This document shows, one piece after another, positions 35,826 through 43,470 of a stretch of 64,000 nucleotides of DNA; position 1 is the first letter of the stretch; each line of letters starts with the position of its first letter. The position numbers and the translations under genes are program-made. The notes under the pieces are model-generated. The model ran no database searches. It was not told the DNA's origin and was given only the letters and a program-made list of their open reading frames with translations. This DNA is from Amycolatopsis sp. FDAARGOS 1241 (GTDB lineage: Bacteria; Actinomycetota; Actinomycetes; Mycobacteriales; Pseudonocardiaceae). The stretch is taken from NCBI RefSeq assembly GCF_016889705.1, contig NZ_CP069526.1, positions 1,612,001-1,676,000 of the forward strand. The letters are read 5' to 3'.

Positions 35826-37829
35826 TCAGGAGCGACGCTGGGTGGTGACGCCGCGCCGGATGTCGCCGGGCAGTGGGCGCACGCGCTGCAGGTCCCGCCG
35901 AGTCGTGGAGCGCAGCTGCCACGGGACGCTGGTGACCATCACGCCGGGCTCGAACAGCAGCCGGCCCTTGAGCCGCAGCGAGCTCTGGTTGTGGAGCACG
36001 TTTTCCCACCAGCGGCCGACGACGTACTCGGGGATGTAGACGCACACGACGTCGCGGGGGCTGGCGCGCCGGAGGTTCTTGACGTAGGCCACGACCGGCC
36101 GAGTGATCTCGCGGTAGGGCGATTCGATGACCTTGAGCGGGATCTTCATGTCGCGTTGTTCCCATTGCCGCTGGAGTTCGCGGGTGTCGTGGTCGTCGAC
36201 GTTGACGGTGATCGCGGTGAGGGTGTCCGGTCTGGTGGCGCGGGCGAACGCGATGGCGCGCTGGCTCGGCTTGTGCAATGTGGACACGAGCACGATGGCG
36301 TGGACGCGGCTGGGGAGCAGTTCGCTCTCGTTGTCGGGTTGGAGTTCTTCGCGGACGTGGGTGTAGTGGCGGTGAATCGCGCGCATGAGTACGTAGAGTG
36401 CGGGGATGGCGATGACGACCAGGTAGGCGCCGTGGGTGAACTTGGTGATCAGCACGACGACGAGGACGACCGCGGTGAGCACCGCGCCGACGGTGTTGAT
36501 CAGCCGGGACCGCTGCATCGACAGGCGGGCCCGGGTGTCGGTGGCGGTCGCGAGCTCGCGGTTCCAGTGCCGGATCATGCCGGCCTGGCACAGCGTGAAC
36601 GAGGTGAAGACGCCGAGGATGTAGAGCTGGATCAGCCGGGTGGTGGAGCCGTCGAAGGCGAAGATCAGGATCCCGGCGATCACCGCGAGCGCGACGATGC
36701 CGTTGGAGAACGCGAGCCGGTCGCCGCGGGTGTGCAGCTGGCGGGGCAGGTACCGGTCCTGCGCCAGGATCGAGGCCAGCAGCGGAAAACCGTTGAACGC
36801 GGTGTTCGCCGCGAGGATCAGGATCAGCGCGGTCGCGGCCTGCATGAAGTAGAACAGCACCGAATGATCGCCGCCGAACACCGCGGCGGCGATCTGGCTG
36901 ATGACGGTCCGCTGCGGTTCGGTCTCGCAGTTCCCGGCGAAACCGATCAGGTCGCACGTGTTCTCGGCGATCCGGACGTGGCTGATCATGGCGAGTGCGG
37001 TGATACCGCTGAACATCACCACGGCGATCGCGCCCATCGCCGTCATGGTGCGGGCGGCGTTGGTGCTCTTGGGTCTGCGGAACGCGGGCACGCCGTTGGA
37101 GATCGCTTCGACGCCGGTGAGCGCGGTGCAGCCGGAGGAGAACGACCGCAGCAGCAGGAACACCAGTGCGAGGCCGGTCAGCCCGACCTGTTCTGGCCGG
37201 ACGTCGTAGCCGGCGCTTTCGGCGACCGGCGGGTGGCCCGCGACGGCTTGGCCGAGGCCGAGCGCGATCATCAGCATGACCCCGCCGATGAACAGGTAGG
37301 TCGGGATGGCGAAGGTGCGACCGGATTCGCGGATGCCGCGCAGGTTCATGGCCATCAGAATCAGGATGAACCCGAGGTTCAGGGCAATCCGGTAATCGTT
37401 GAGGTCCGGGATGGCGGAGATGATGTTGTCCACCCCGGACGCCACCGAGACCGCGACGGTCATGATGTAGTCGACCATCAGCGCCCCGGCGACGACGAGG
37501 CCCGCGGAGCTCCCGAGGTTGCGTGAGGTGACCTCGTAGGAGCCGCCGCCGCTGGGGTAGGCCTTCACGACCTGCCGATAGGACAGGACGACGACAGTCA
37601 GCAGCACGGCGACCGCCAAGCCGATCCACGGCGCGAGGGTGAGGTACGCGAGCCCGCCGATGCTGAGGATCAGCAGGATCTCTTGAGTCGCGTAGGCGAC
37701 GGAGGAGAGCGGGTCGCTGGCGAAGATCGGCAGCGCGAGCCACTTGGGCAGCAGCGTCTCGCCGAGGGTGTCGCTCCGGAACGGCCGCCCGAGCACCAGC
37801 CGTTTGAGCCATGACGTGGGTGCTGGCAC
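35826..37829 (-). CDS. APC-family permease, KimA-like potassium importer
   Basis: Encodes 667 aa with twelve hydrophobic segments followed by a ~170-residue cytosolic domain. LPIFASDPLSSVAYATQEIL near the N-terminus, YPSGGGSYEV, and the C-terminal VHAIVLVSTLHKPSQRAIAF then ITVNVDD are characteristic of the KimA branch of APC transporters, in B. subtilis a proton-coupled K+ importer inhibited by c-di-AMP. Length fits the family (about 610-670). The C-terminal regulatory domain is intact. I see no ydaO-type riboswitch in the ~100 bp leader by eye, though this needs a covariance search. Confidence 0.82.
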   Translation of the reverse strand: MPAPTSWLKRLVLGRPFRSDTLGETLLPKWLALPIFASDPLSSVAYATQEILLILSIGGLAYLTLAPWIGLAVAVLLTVVVLSYRQVVKAYPSGGGSYEVTSRNLGSSAGLVVAGALMVDYIMTVAVSVASGVDNIISAIPDLNDYRIALNLGFILILMAMNLRGIRESGRTFAIPTYLFIGGVMLMIALGLGQAVAGHPPVAESAGYDVRPEQVGLTGLALVFLLLRSFSSGCTALTGVEAISNGVPAFRRPKSTNAARTMTAMGAIAVVMFSGITALAMISHVRIAENTCDLIGFAGNCETEPQRTVISQIAAAVFGGDHSVLFYFMQAATALILILAANTAFNGFPLLASILAQDRYLPRQLHTRGDRLAFSNGIVALAVIAGILIFAFDGSTTRLIQLYILGVFTSFTLCQAGMIRHWNRELATATDTRARLSMQRSRLINTVGAVLTAVVLVVVLITKFTHGAYLVVIAIPALYVLMRAIHRHYTHVREELQPDNESELLPSRVHAIVLVSTLHKPSQRAIAFARATRPDTLTAITVNVDDHDTRELQRQWEQRDMKIPLKVIESPYREITRPVVAYVKNLRRASPRDVVCVYIPEYVVGRWWENVLHNQSSLRLKGRLLFEPGVMVTSVPWQLRSTTRRDLQRVRPLPGDIRRGVTTQRRS

Positions 37830-38297
37830 GTACGGAGCGTGCCCCGTGACCGCCGGGCTGGGCGTACAGATTTCGTCAAGATATCAGCGAACACGTAGGG
37901 ATTCCGTCAACACACCGGGGTTGATCGTCAGGGTTGCGTCAACGACGGAGCTTCCCCGGCGAAGCCGAGTGCGTACCGCCGTTCGGGGAGCTGCCATGGC
38001 CGACGACCGCCTCGCGCGCGTGATCTCGTGCCCCGGCGCGCCGAACTCCTCGACGAACTCCGGGGACGGCCCTCGTGTTTTCGCCGAACTGCGCGGGATG
38101 TCCAGCGACGCACGCTGCGCGTGCCGGCGGCGGGGATCCGGCGTTCCGGCGCGGGGGAAGCTGGCACGTTCAGCCGCGCCTCGCGACGGTGATCACGCTC
38201 ACGTCGGTCGGCCGCGAACTTGCCGGGGTAATTGTCTGATTTCGGCGAGTGATTGCCGTATACGAGCGATCCCTCGACCGCTTGCGGCGGACGCTGG
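37830..38297. other. degenerate region upstream of the integrase remnant
   Basis: About 470 bp. The first ~100 bp includes GATATCAGCGAACACGTAGG and should hold the permease promoter. From 38000 on the plus strand has a long frame leading into the integrase-like tail, but only its last part is recognisable. No other gene supported. Confidence 0.35.
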
Positions 38298-38427
38298 TCT
38301 GCCGCCGGTTCGTTTCCACGTTTTGCACCATGGTGCAGCAGCGCTGTCGCCGGCCGCGGGCAGCGACTTCAAGACGGTGCAGCGGATGTTTGCGGCACGG
38401 CTTCCCACCACTGGCAGGGCAGGCTAA
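38298..38427 (+). pseudogene. tyrosine recombinase (integrase) C-terminal remnant
   Basis: The frame reads LPPVRFHVLHHGAAALSPAA then GSDFKTVQRMF, like the HxLRH box and helix after it in phage-type integrases (RFHDLRHTAA...AGVDPKTVQRML). The catalytic HxLRH reads HVLHH and the Tyr is missing, because the frame leaves the family at the boundary of the insertion element. A remnant of a mobile element next to a younger IS. Confidence 0.5.
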
Positions 38428-38436
38428 GAGCTTGTC

Positions 38437-38898
38437 TCATGTGGTGAGTTTGCGGAGTTTCTTGTAGCAGGTGAGGCTGGCTCCGAGGAGAAGGAAGGCG
38501 AGGAAATGCTCGGCTTTGCGTTCGTAGCGCAGCGTCAGGCGTCGGTATCCGGTGAACCAGGCCATGGTTCGCTCGATCACCCAGCGATGCTTGCCGAACT
38601 TGTCCTTGGATTCGACGCCTTTGCGGGCGATGCGGACCTTGATGCCGCGGTCGCGGACCCACTGTCGCAGGTCGGGCTGGTCGTAGGCCTTGTCGGCGTG
38701 CAGCTTGGCCGGCTTGCGCCGACGGGGACCGCGGTGGGATTTGATCGCGGGGATCGCCATCACCAACGGTTTGAGTGCGTAGGAGTCGTTCGTGTTGGCG
38801 GCGGAGACGGCGACTGCGAGCGGAAGTCCGGCGCGGTCGGACAGGGCGTGGATCTTCGAGCCGGGTTTGCCGCGGTCCACCGGGCTGGGACCGGTCAT
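38437..38898 (-). CDS. IS427-type transposase, second frame (DDE catalytic part)
   Basis: Encodes 153 aa: HALSDRAGLPLAVAVSAANT, the second catalytic Asp in LHADKAYDQPDLR, and the third acidic residue in HRWVIERTMAWFTGYRRL. It starts formally at ATG 38898 but is normally made as a fusion by -1 slippage on AAAAGGGGGG (plus-strand 38903-38912) in the preceding frame. Confidence 0.85.
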   Translation of the reverse strand: MTGPSPVDRGKPGSKIHALSDRAGLPLAVAVSAANTNDSYALKPLVMAIPAIKSHRGPRRRKPAKLHADKAYDQPDLRQWVRDRGIKVRIARKGVESKDKFGKHRWVIERTMAWFTGYRRLTLRYERKAEHFLAFLLLGASLTCYKKLRKLTT

Positions 38899-39272
38899 GG
38901 ATCCCCCCTTTTCGCCCGCACGCAGGCACCATCCACGATCGCGCGGCTCCAGTCGATGAGGCCCTCGCTGCCGAGTTCATCCAAGAGTGCGTGGTGCAAC
39001 TGCCGCCACAGCCCGGCCTTGGTCCACTGGCCGAAGCGGCGGTGTGCGGTCTGGAACGGCACCCCGAATGACGGCGGCAGATCCCGCCAGGCACACCCGC
39101 TGGTCAGCACGTACACGATCGCCGTGAACACCGCGCGAGCGTCCACCGGGGCAGTGCCACCGCCCTGCGGACGCGGCTCGAACACCGGGATCAGCGGCTC
39201 CGCCAGCTCCCACAGTTCATCCGGCACCAACCGCAACGACAACCGATCAACCACAGCAAGATCATCGCTCAC
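38895..39272 (-). CDS. IS427-type transposase, first frame
   Basis: Encodes 125 aa: the helix-turn-helix part VPDELWELAEPLIP and VFTAIVYVLTSGCAWRDLPP, then AHRRFGQWTKAGLW and IVDGACVRAKRG with the first catalytic Asp. The frame ends just past the A4G6 tract and overlaps the second frame by 4 bp. Full length and undamaged. Confidence 0.85.
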   Translation of the reverse strand: MSDDLAVVDRLSLRLVPDELWELAEPLIPVFEPRPQGGGTAPVDARAVFTAIVYVLTSGCAWRDLPPSFGVPFQTAHRRFGQWTKAGLWRQLHHALLDELGSEGLIDWSRAIVDGACVRAKRGDP

Positions 39273-39301
39273 CAGCGACAGATCACCACGTAAGACACAC
39301 T

Positions 39302-39815
39302 CTAATTACCCGCCGCAAACATGATACTGGGGTCATGGACCGACCTACCGTACTGAGCGGTTTCCTTTACGCCCGACGGTTCCGGCTCCAGCACTGGACT
39401 CCGGCAACTCGACTCTGCTTCGCCGGGGAGCAGCCCGTTCACGTAAGTCACGTCCCAGCCTTCGTCGACTTCGCGCCGAACCCGCCGGGCGAGTTCCCAA
39501 CCACGTTCGTAGAAAGCTCGTTCAGCCTCAGCCGAGGAAAACGCGGCCGAGGCCGGGTCGTCCCCGTCGAAGATGCTGCAGTACTCCCTTGTCGAGACCT
39601 TCAGGTCGGCGGCCAGCTCGGCGCTCAACCCCAGGTTCGGCGACTTGGGGTCGACCTTTGTCGGTTCCATCCGGACCGTAGACCCAGAGTGGCCAGGCAC
39701 CGACTTCGGCGAAGACCTTGCTCAACCGCCACGCATCGCGCTCCGGTTCAGGTTGAGATCCTTGGTGGCCGGACAGCCGACGGAACCACCCGGCGAGCAA
39801 GCGGCGAGCGCCCAT
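39302..39815 (-). pseudogene. unknown protein, frameshifted; possible immunity gene
   Basis: Starts at ATG 39815 after AGGAGGTGAGCCAG: MGARRLLAGWFRRLSG ... VFAEVGAWPLWVYGPDG. The frame shifts near 39675 to MEPTKVDPKSPNLGLSAELA, then CSIFDGDDPASAAF and WELARRVRREVDEGWDVTYV. Composition and continuity argue for one acidic cytosolic protein of ~170 aa. It lies 115 bp downstream of a polymorphic-toxin tail on the same strand, the normal place for an immunity gene. Its 3' end touches the IS insertion point. Confidence 0.5.
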
Positions 39816-39930
39816 CTGGCTCACCTCCTGATGGGATCGGCCGGCAGCCAGCGGCACCGACACCGAGGTTAGCCTGGTGGACGATTGCACGCCGCCGCAC
39901 AACCCCCGCGAACGACCGCCGTTTGTCACG

Positions 39931-40348
39931 TCATCTTGGAAATGCGGACACGACGTAGCCGTTGCTGCCCACCGTTATCGCCAGTCGGAGGTGCCTGCCG
40001 TTGTAGCCGAACTCGTAGATCGCCATGCCGGTACCTTCGGACCTGACGAGACGACCGGAGTTCACCGCCGCCATGAGAATACCCGGCAACTCGGCTACCG
40101 GAATTCCCTTCTGCGCGACCTCGTAGCTGTGCCTGGACGAGCCTCCCGTTCGAGTCCCGACCAATGCGGATCACCGCGTCGCTTGAGACTTTGACGCCTG
40201 CGGCGACGAGCTGATCGATGAGTTTCGGGTCGACCACTGAACGACCGACCCCGGCGATCACGTCTTGCACTGCGGCGGAATTCTGCTCCTGAACGGTCTT
40301 GTAGTCCTGGAAGAGCCCGCCGAACCGGTAGAAACGCCGCGAGATCAC
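39931..40348 (-). pseudogene. polymorphic-toxin C-terminal domain remnant
   Basis: The first frame reads AVQDVIAGVGRSVVDPKLID then VKVSSDAVIRIGRDSNGRLV. After a shift near 40135 it continues RHSYEVAQKGIPVAELPGIL and LRLAITVGSNGYVVSAFPR. This layout (A-V-I-x-I-G-R-D-S-x-G-R ... T-V-G-S-N-G-Y-V-V) is that of toxin domains at the ends of WapA/RHS/CDI-type proteins in actinomycetes. The N-terminal delivery parts are absent and some residues around the shift are lost. A displaced toxin tip, now broken. Confidence 0.5.
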
Positions 40349-40439
40349 CGACGCCGATGGTCATCCATGAGGTGAACGCCATGCCTTTGGGGATGACCGA
40401 TCATCGCCTGCCGGCCGTTGGCAATCAAGCAGTCGACGC

Positions 40440-40782
40440 CTACGCGATCGTCGGTTGCCTTTGGGCTTGCCACAGCTGCTTGGACAGTTCGATCAGATGC
40501 TCCACGCGGCGGTGCTGTGCTGGGGCAGGCGAAGCTCGCGATCGACCGCTGAGCAGGTCCTGGGCGCCGATCCCGAGGACGGCGCCGCCGAGTTCCACCG
40601 GGACCGGCGCGGCCGATCGCCACGTCGTCGGTGATCCGCAAGGCGCAGTCGTCGGCCACCAGCCATTCCTTGTGGTGAAGCAAGCGGGAGGTCGAGCAGT
40701 GTCTCACCTTTTTGGCCAGAACGGGGTGCCGGATCCGAGGCTGGTCGTCGACGTCGTCGACCACCACGCCACCGTAGGAGTG
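40440..40782 (-). pseudogene. unrecognised frameshifted gene remnant
   Basis: One frame gives VVVDDVDDQPRIRHPVLAKK and LLHHKEWLVADDCALRITDD; after a shift near 40620 another gives PVELGGAVLGIGAQDLLSG and RRVEHLIELSKQLWQAQRQ before an amber stop. Both pieces look protein-like and are collinear, so I read a single broken gene. No family recognised. Confidence 0.3.
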
Positions 40783-40822
40783 CCGGAACCCGGTGTCGGC
40801 AGCGAGTCCGATTCTGGATTAG

Positions 40823-41046
40823 TCAGGGATGGGAGCGGAGTCGCTGAAGGATCCTCGTCAGCAAGCCCCGCGGACGGAAGCGGCGGCACTCGCCGGCCGG
40901 GCAGAGCGCGCATTCGGTTCCGCCGCGAAGATGGGTGTGCGCATCGCGGTGGTGGCCGCAGCGGCAGAAGTCGCGCCCTCCGGTGGGGATGCTGATGACG
41001 ACCCTCCAGTGCCCTCGGGTTGGCCAAGAGCATAGCCGACTTCGTC
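40823..41046 (-). pseudogene. small Cys/His-rich protein without a start codon
   Basis: The frame RVVISIPTGGRDFCRCGHHR, then AHTHLRGGTECALCPAGECR and RFRP has paired cysteines and histidines like short actinobacterial zinc-binding proteins (CxCxHxxxxHxHxxxxxxCxxC). There is no ATG or GTG between the upstream stop and this block; a start codon exists one frame over. Either a frameshift near the start or a remnant. Confidence 0.35.
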
Positions 41047-41263
41047 ACAGCACCGTGTTGACGACTCGGAACACCACTGCGGCGATGACGAGCACGGTTA
41101 CCAGCGCGCCGGCGCGGTCGAGCCGGCGTACGAGTCGTGTTCGTTCGTACGGTCGGCCGCGCGCTCCCGCGGCTCGCTCAGCGAGCACTGTGCGCGTCAA
41201 GACGATCGCACCGAATGCGGCTGCCAGCGCGAGGGTGAGGATCACCAGGAACACGTCGGTCAT
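41045..41263 (-). CDS. small two-helix membrane protein
   Basis: Encodes 72 aa with two hydrophobic helices (VFLVILTLALAAAFGAIVLT and ALVTVLVIAAVVFRVV) joined by a basic loop. It is the last gene of the downstream glycan operon, 6 bp after the previous stop. Possibly an accessory to the membrane glycosyltransferase before it; no family name known. Confidence 0.6.
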   Translation of the reverse strand: MTDVFLVILTLALAAAFGAIVLTRTVLAERAAGARGRPYERTRLVRRLDRAGALVTVLVIAAVVFRVVNTVL

Positions 41264-41269
41264 CGGCGC

Positions 41270-43111
41270 CTATCCTCTTCCGGTACGGGCCAGGAGCCGG
41301 CTCCCGCCTTCGTCGAACACAACGTGGTACTTCCCGGAGCTGACGAGGTCCGCGACGAGTCTGCTGGTCCACCCGGGTTGGAGGCCGTAGTAGATCCGGC
41401 CGTAGTTTTCCTGCGAGGGAGTCACCACGAAGTAATCCGGTGCCGCTTCTCGCACGCAGTTCGCCACTTGGGCGAATTGTGGGCAAGTGTCTTCGACCGC
41501 TGTCTGCTCGACCAGTCCGATCTTGTCGAAGCCCAGCGGTGTGGCGTCGGCGCTGAGTCCGCTGATCGTCTGGCCCGGTTTGGCCAGCCGGTACGCGTCC
41601 GCCACCGCGGCGACATCGCTGCGGGTGTAGCTCAGGTAGGCGTCGCCGCCGCCGCGGGCGACGACAGTCGCCAGGCCCAGCAACGTCAACACGAGCCAGA
41701 CGACGACGGGCCGCACCAGGGGGAACCGGTGGTGCACTCGCCTCGTCGCGGACTGCGCTCCCGGGGCGGCTCGCGCACCGAGCGCCGCGTCGAGACCAGC
41801 CCCGGCGAGCAAGGCGGCGAACGGCAGCGCGAACAGGTAGCACCGGACGAACACCTCGCCGCCGTAGGACTGGAGTACGGCTATCGCCAGCGGGGCGGCC
41901 GCGAGCAAGACCAGCGGGAGAGCGTGCAGACCGCGGCGATGCCGCGCCCACCAGCCACCCAGCGCCAAGGCGCCGACCGTCCCGGTCAGCGCCACACGCA
42001 CGAGGAGGATGGCTGTCCGTCCCGCGTCACCGACGAACCGGCCGGTGATGCCCTGGTCGACGGAATTGCTCACTTGCCCCACGTCGCCGATCACCATGTG
42101 CAGCTGGCCCTGCCAGAAGTCTTTGGCCCCCAGGGAGAACCACATCAGTGCGGGAATCAGCACCAGCCACGGAAGCCAGCTCGGCCACAGCCGCCGGGTC
42201 AGGGCCATCACGAGGAGCAGCCCCGCCAGCACGAAGGGAGTCAGCTGGTGAGTGGGCGCGAGCGCCAGGCCGAAGACCAGGATCAGCACGTGTGCGGCCA
42301 AGCGTTCGCGCGGCAGGTTCGCCGGCGGCGCGCGGCGGGCCCACCTGGGCCGCGTGGGTTGGGCGAGGCCGGGACGCACCAGGTACCGGACGGTCAGCGC
42401 CAGCGCGGCAAGCATGATCAGGTAGCTGCCGGCCTGGGGCGACAGGTAGTCCTGTTCGGTCCACTGGGTCAAGAGGAACACCCAGGTCGCGAGCCACCCC
42501 GCGCGCCCGGTGCCGAAGACCGCGGCAGCGAGTGCGCGCATACCCAGCACCGCGGCACCCGCGAAGACCACCGGCGCCCACTGCAGCAGCGGTGATGCGT
42601 CCGGCTGGCCGCTGGCCTTGGTGAGGAATGCGATCAAGGAGAAGAACCCCGGCCATGAGAACCGCGCGTCGTAGCCCTGCAGCGCCTGGCCGTTGTCGGC
42701 GACGTAGCGTGCGAACCCGGTGTGCAGCCAGGAAACCGTCAGCCGAGCCGTCTGCTCACTCGCCGGCTGCAGGCCGTAGACGAGCGCTACTCCCAGCGTG
42801 GTGAAGCACGACAGCACCCGCGACCGCGGACGGCGCCGGCTCAGCTCGAGCACCACTGCGGTGAGGAGCACGGGGTAGGACGCCAGCAACACGGGCGAGA
42901 GCGCGGTGACCAAGCCGAGACCGCCCAGCTGGACCGGCAGCACCGGATGCAGCCCCAGCAGCCACAGCAGTGCAGCGAGGAGGGCGAGCAGGGGGCTCAG
43001 CGCGTCGCGCCACTGCCACCGGCCGCCCTCGGGGCCGGAAACCTGAACGGGCGGTTCGAGATCGGGTTTGGACCGTCGGAACCTGGGAAGTGCCACGTCA
43101 CTTCTCGTCAC
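41270..43111 (-). CDS. large multi-pass membrane protein, GT-C-type glycosyltransferase or polymerase
   Basis: Encodes 613 aa with about thirteen membrane helices and a ~110-residue C-terminal extracytoplasmic part (GQTISGLSADATPLGFDKIG, then YFVVTPSQENYGRIYYGLQP). The layout resembles GT-C glycosyltransferases or O-antigen polymerase-like proteins, which use polyprenyl-linked sugars at the outer face. A conserved catalytic motif cannot be named by eye. The GTG start at 43111 overlaps the upstream stop by 4 bp. It is in an operon with three GT2-type domains and a small membrane protein. Confidence 0.65.
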   Translation of the reverse strand: MTRSDVALPRFRRSKPDLEPPVQVSGPEGGRWQWRDALSPLLALLAALLWLLGLHPVLPVQLGGLGLVTALSPVLLASYPVLLTAVVLELSRRRPRSRVLSCFTTLGVALVYGLQPASEQTARLTVSWLHTGFARYVADNGQALQGYDARFSWPGFFSLIAFLTKASGQPDASPLLQWAPVVFAGAAVLGMRALAAAVFGTGRAGWLATWVFLLTQWTEQDYLSPQAGSYLIMLAALALTVRYLVRPGLAQPTRPRWARRAPPANLPRERLAAHVLILVFGLALAPTHQLTPFVLAGLLLVMALTRRLWPSWLPWLVLIPALMWFSLGAKDFWQGQLHMVIGDVGQVSNSVDQGITGRFVGDAGRTAILLVRVALTGTVGALALGGWWARHRRGLHALPLVLLAAAPLAIAVLQSYGGEVFVRCYLFALPFAALLAGAGLDAALGARAAPGAQSATRRVHHRFPLVRPVVVWLVLTLLGLATVVARGGGDAYLSYTRSDVAAVADAYRLAKPGQTISGLSADATPLGFDKIGLVEQTAVEDTCPQFAQVANCVREAAPDYFVVTPSQENYGRIYYGLQPGWTSRLVADLVSSGKYHVVFDEGGSRLLARTGRG

Positions 43112-43470
43112 CGCGCAGCCCCTGCCGCGCGGGGCGTGATCAGCTGCCACAGCAGCGCGAAAAAGGTGACCACGGCGACCACCACGAATACCGCCGTCGG
43201 GTGCCACCAGTGGGTCGAGACCATGACTTGCGCGATCAGCAACGTCCCCGAGATGCCGATCGCGATCGCGGTGATCCATTCCAGGGCACGGGTGGCCAAC
43301 CGCAGGTGGACGACGACCGCCCACCCCGGTGCGAGAAGCACGAACGCGGTGTCCAGGTAGAGCCGCAGTGCGCTGGTCACCTGCCAGGCGGCCAGCAGGA
43401 GCACGGACGCGGTCAGCACGAGGAGGACTGCGGCCACGGCTCGCCGTTCGGTCAGGTGCACCGGGACCAC
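43108..43470 (-). CDS. four-helix membrane protein in glycan operon
   Basis: Encodes 120 aa with four hydrophobic helices (for example AVAAVLLVLTASVLLLAAW and TAVFVVVAVVTFFALLWQ) and short loops. It starts at GTG 43470 inside the 3' end of the tandem glycosyltransferase gene and overlaps the next gene by GTGA. It resembles small membrane partners of GT-C enzymes in actinomycete glycan loci. Function unknown. Confidence 0.6.
   Translation of the reverse strand: MVPVHLTERRAVAAVLLVLTASVLLLAAWQVTSALRLYLDTAFVLLAPGWAVVVHLRLATRALEWITAIAIGISGTLLIAQVMVSTHWWHPTAVFVVVAVVTFFALLWQLITPRAAGAAR

Larger units (their letters stand above)
38428..39302 (-). mobile_element. IS5-family (IS427-like) insertion sequence
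   Basis: An 875-bp element bounded by imperfect inverted repeats: left GAGCTTGTCTCATGTGGTGA (38428-38447); the right end (39283-39302) reads, reversed, GAGTGTGTCTTACGTGGTGA, 16 of 20 matching. CTAA lies at 38424-38427 and again at 39302-39305, fitting a YTAR target duplication that shares one base with the repeat. It carries two overlapping transposase frames with an A4G6 slippage site. It separates the integrase remnant from a broken gene. The element itself looks complete. Confidence 0.85.

Noticed and set aside
37830..37930. c-di-AMP (ydaO) riboswitch before the KimA-like gene
   Set aside because: The leader is too short and I could not draw the conserved pseudoknotted core by eye; only a covariance search could settle it.
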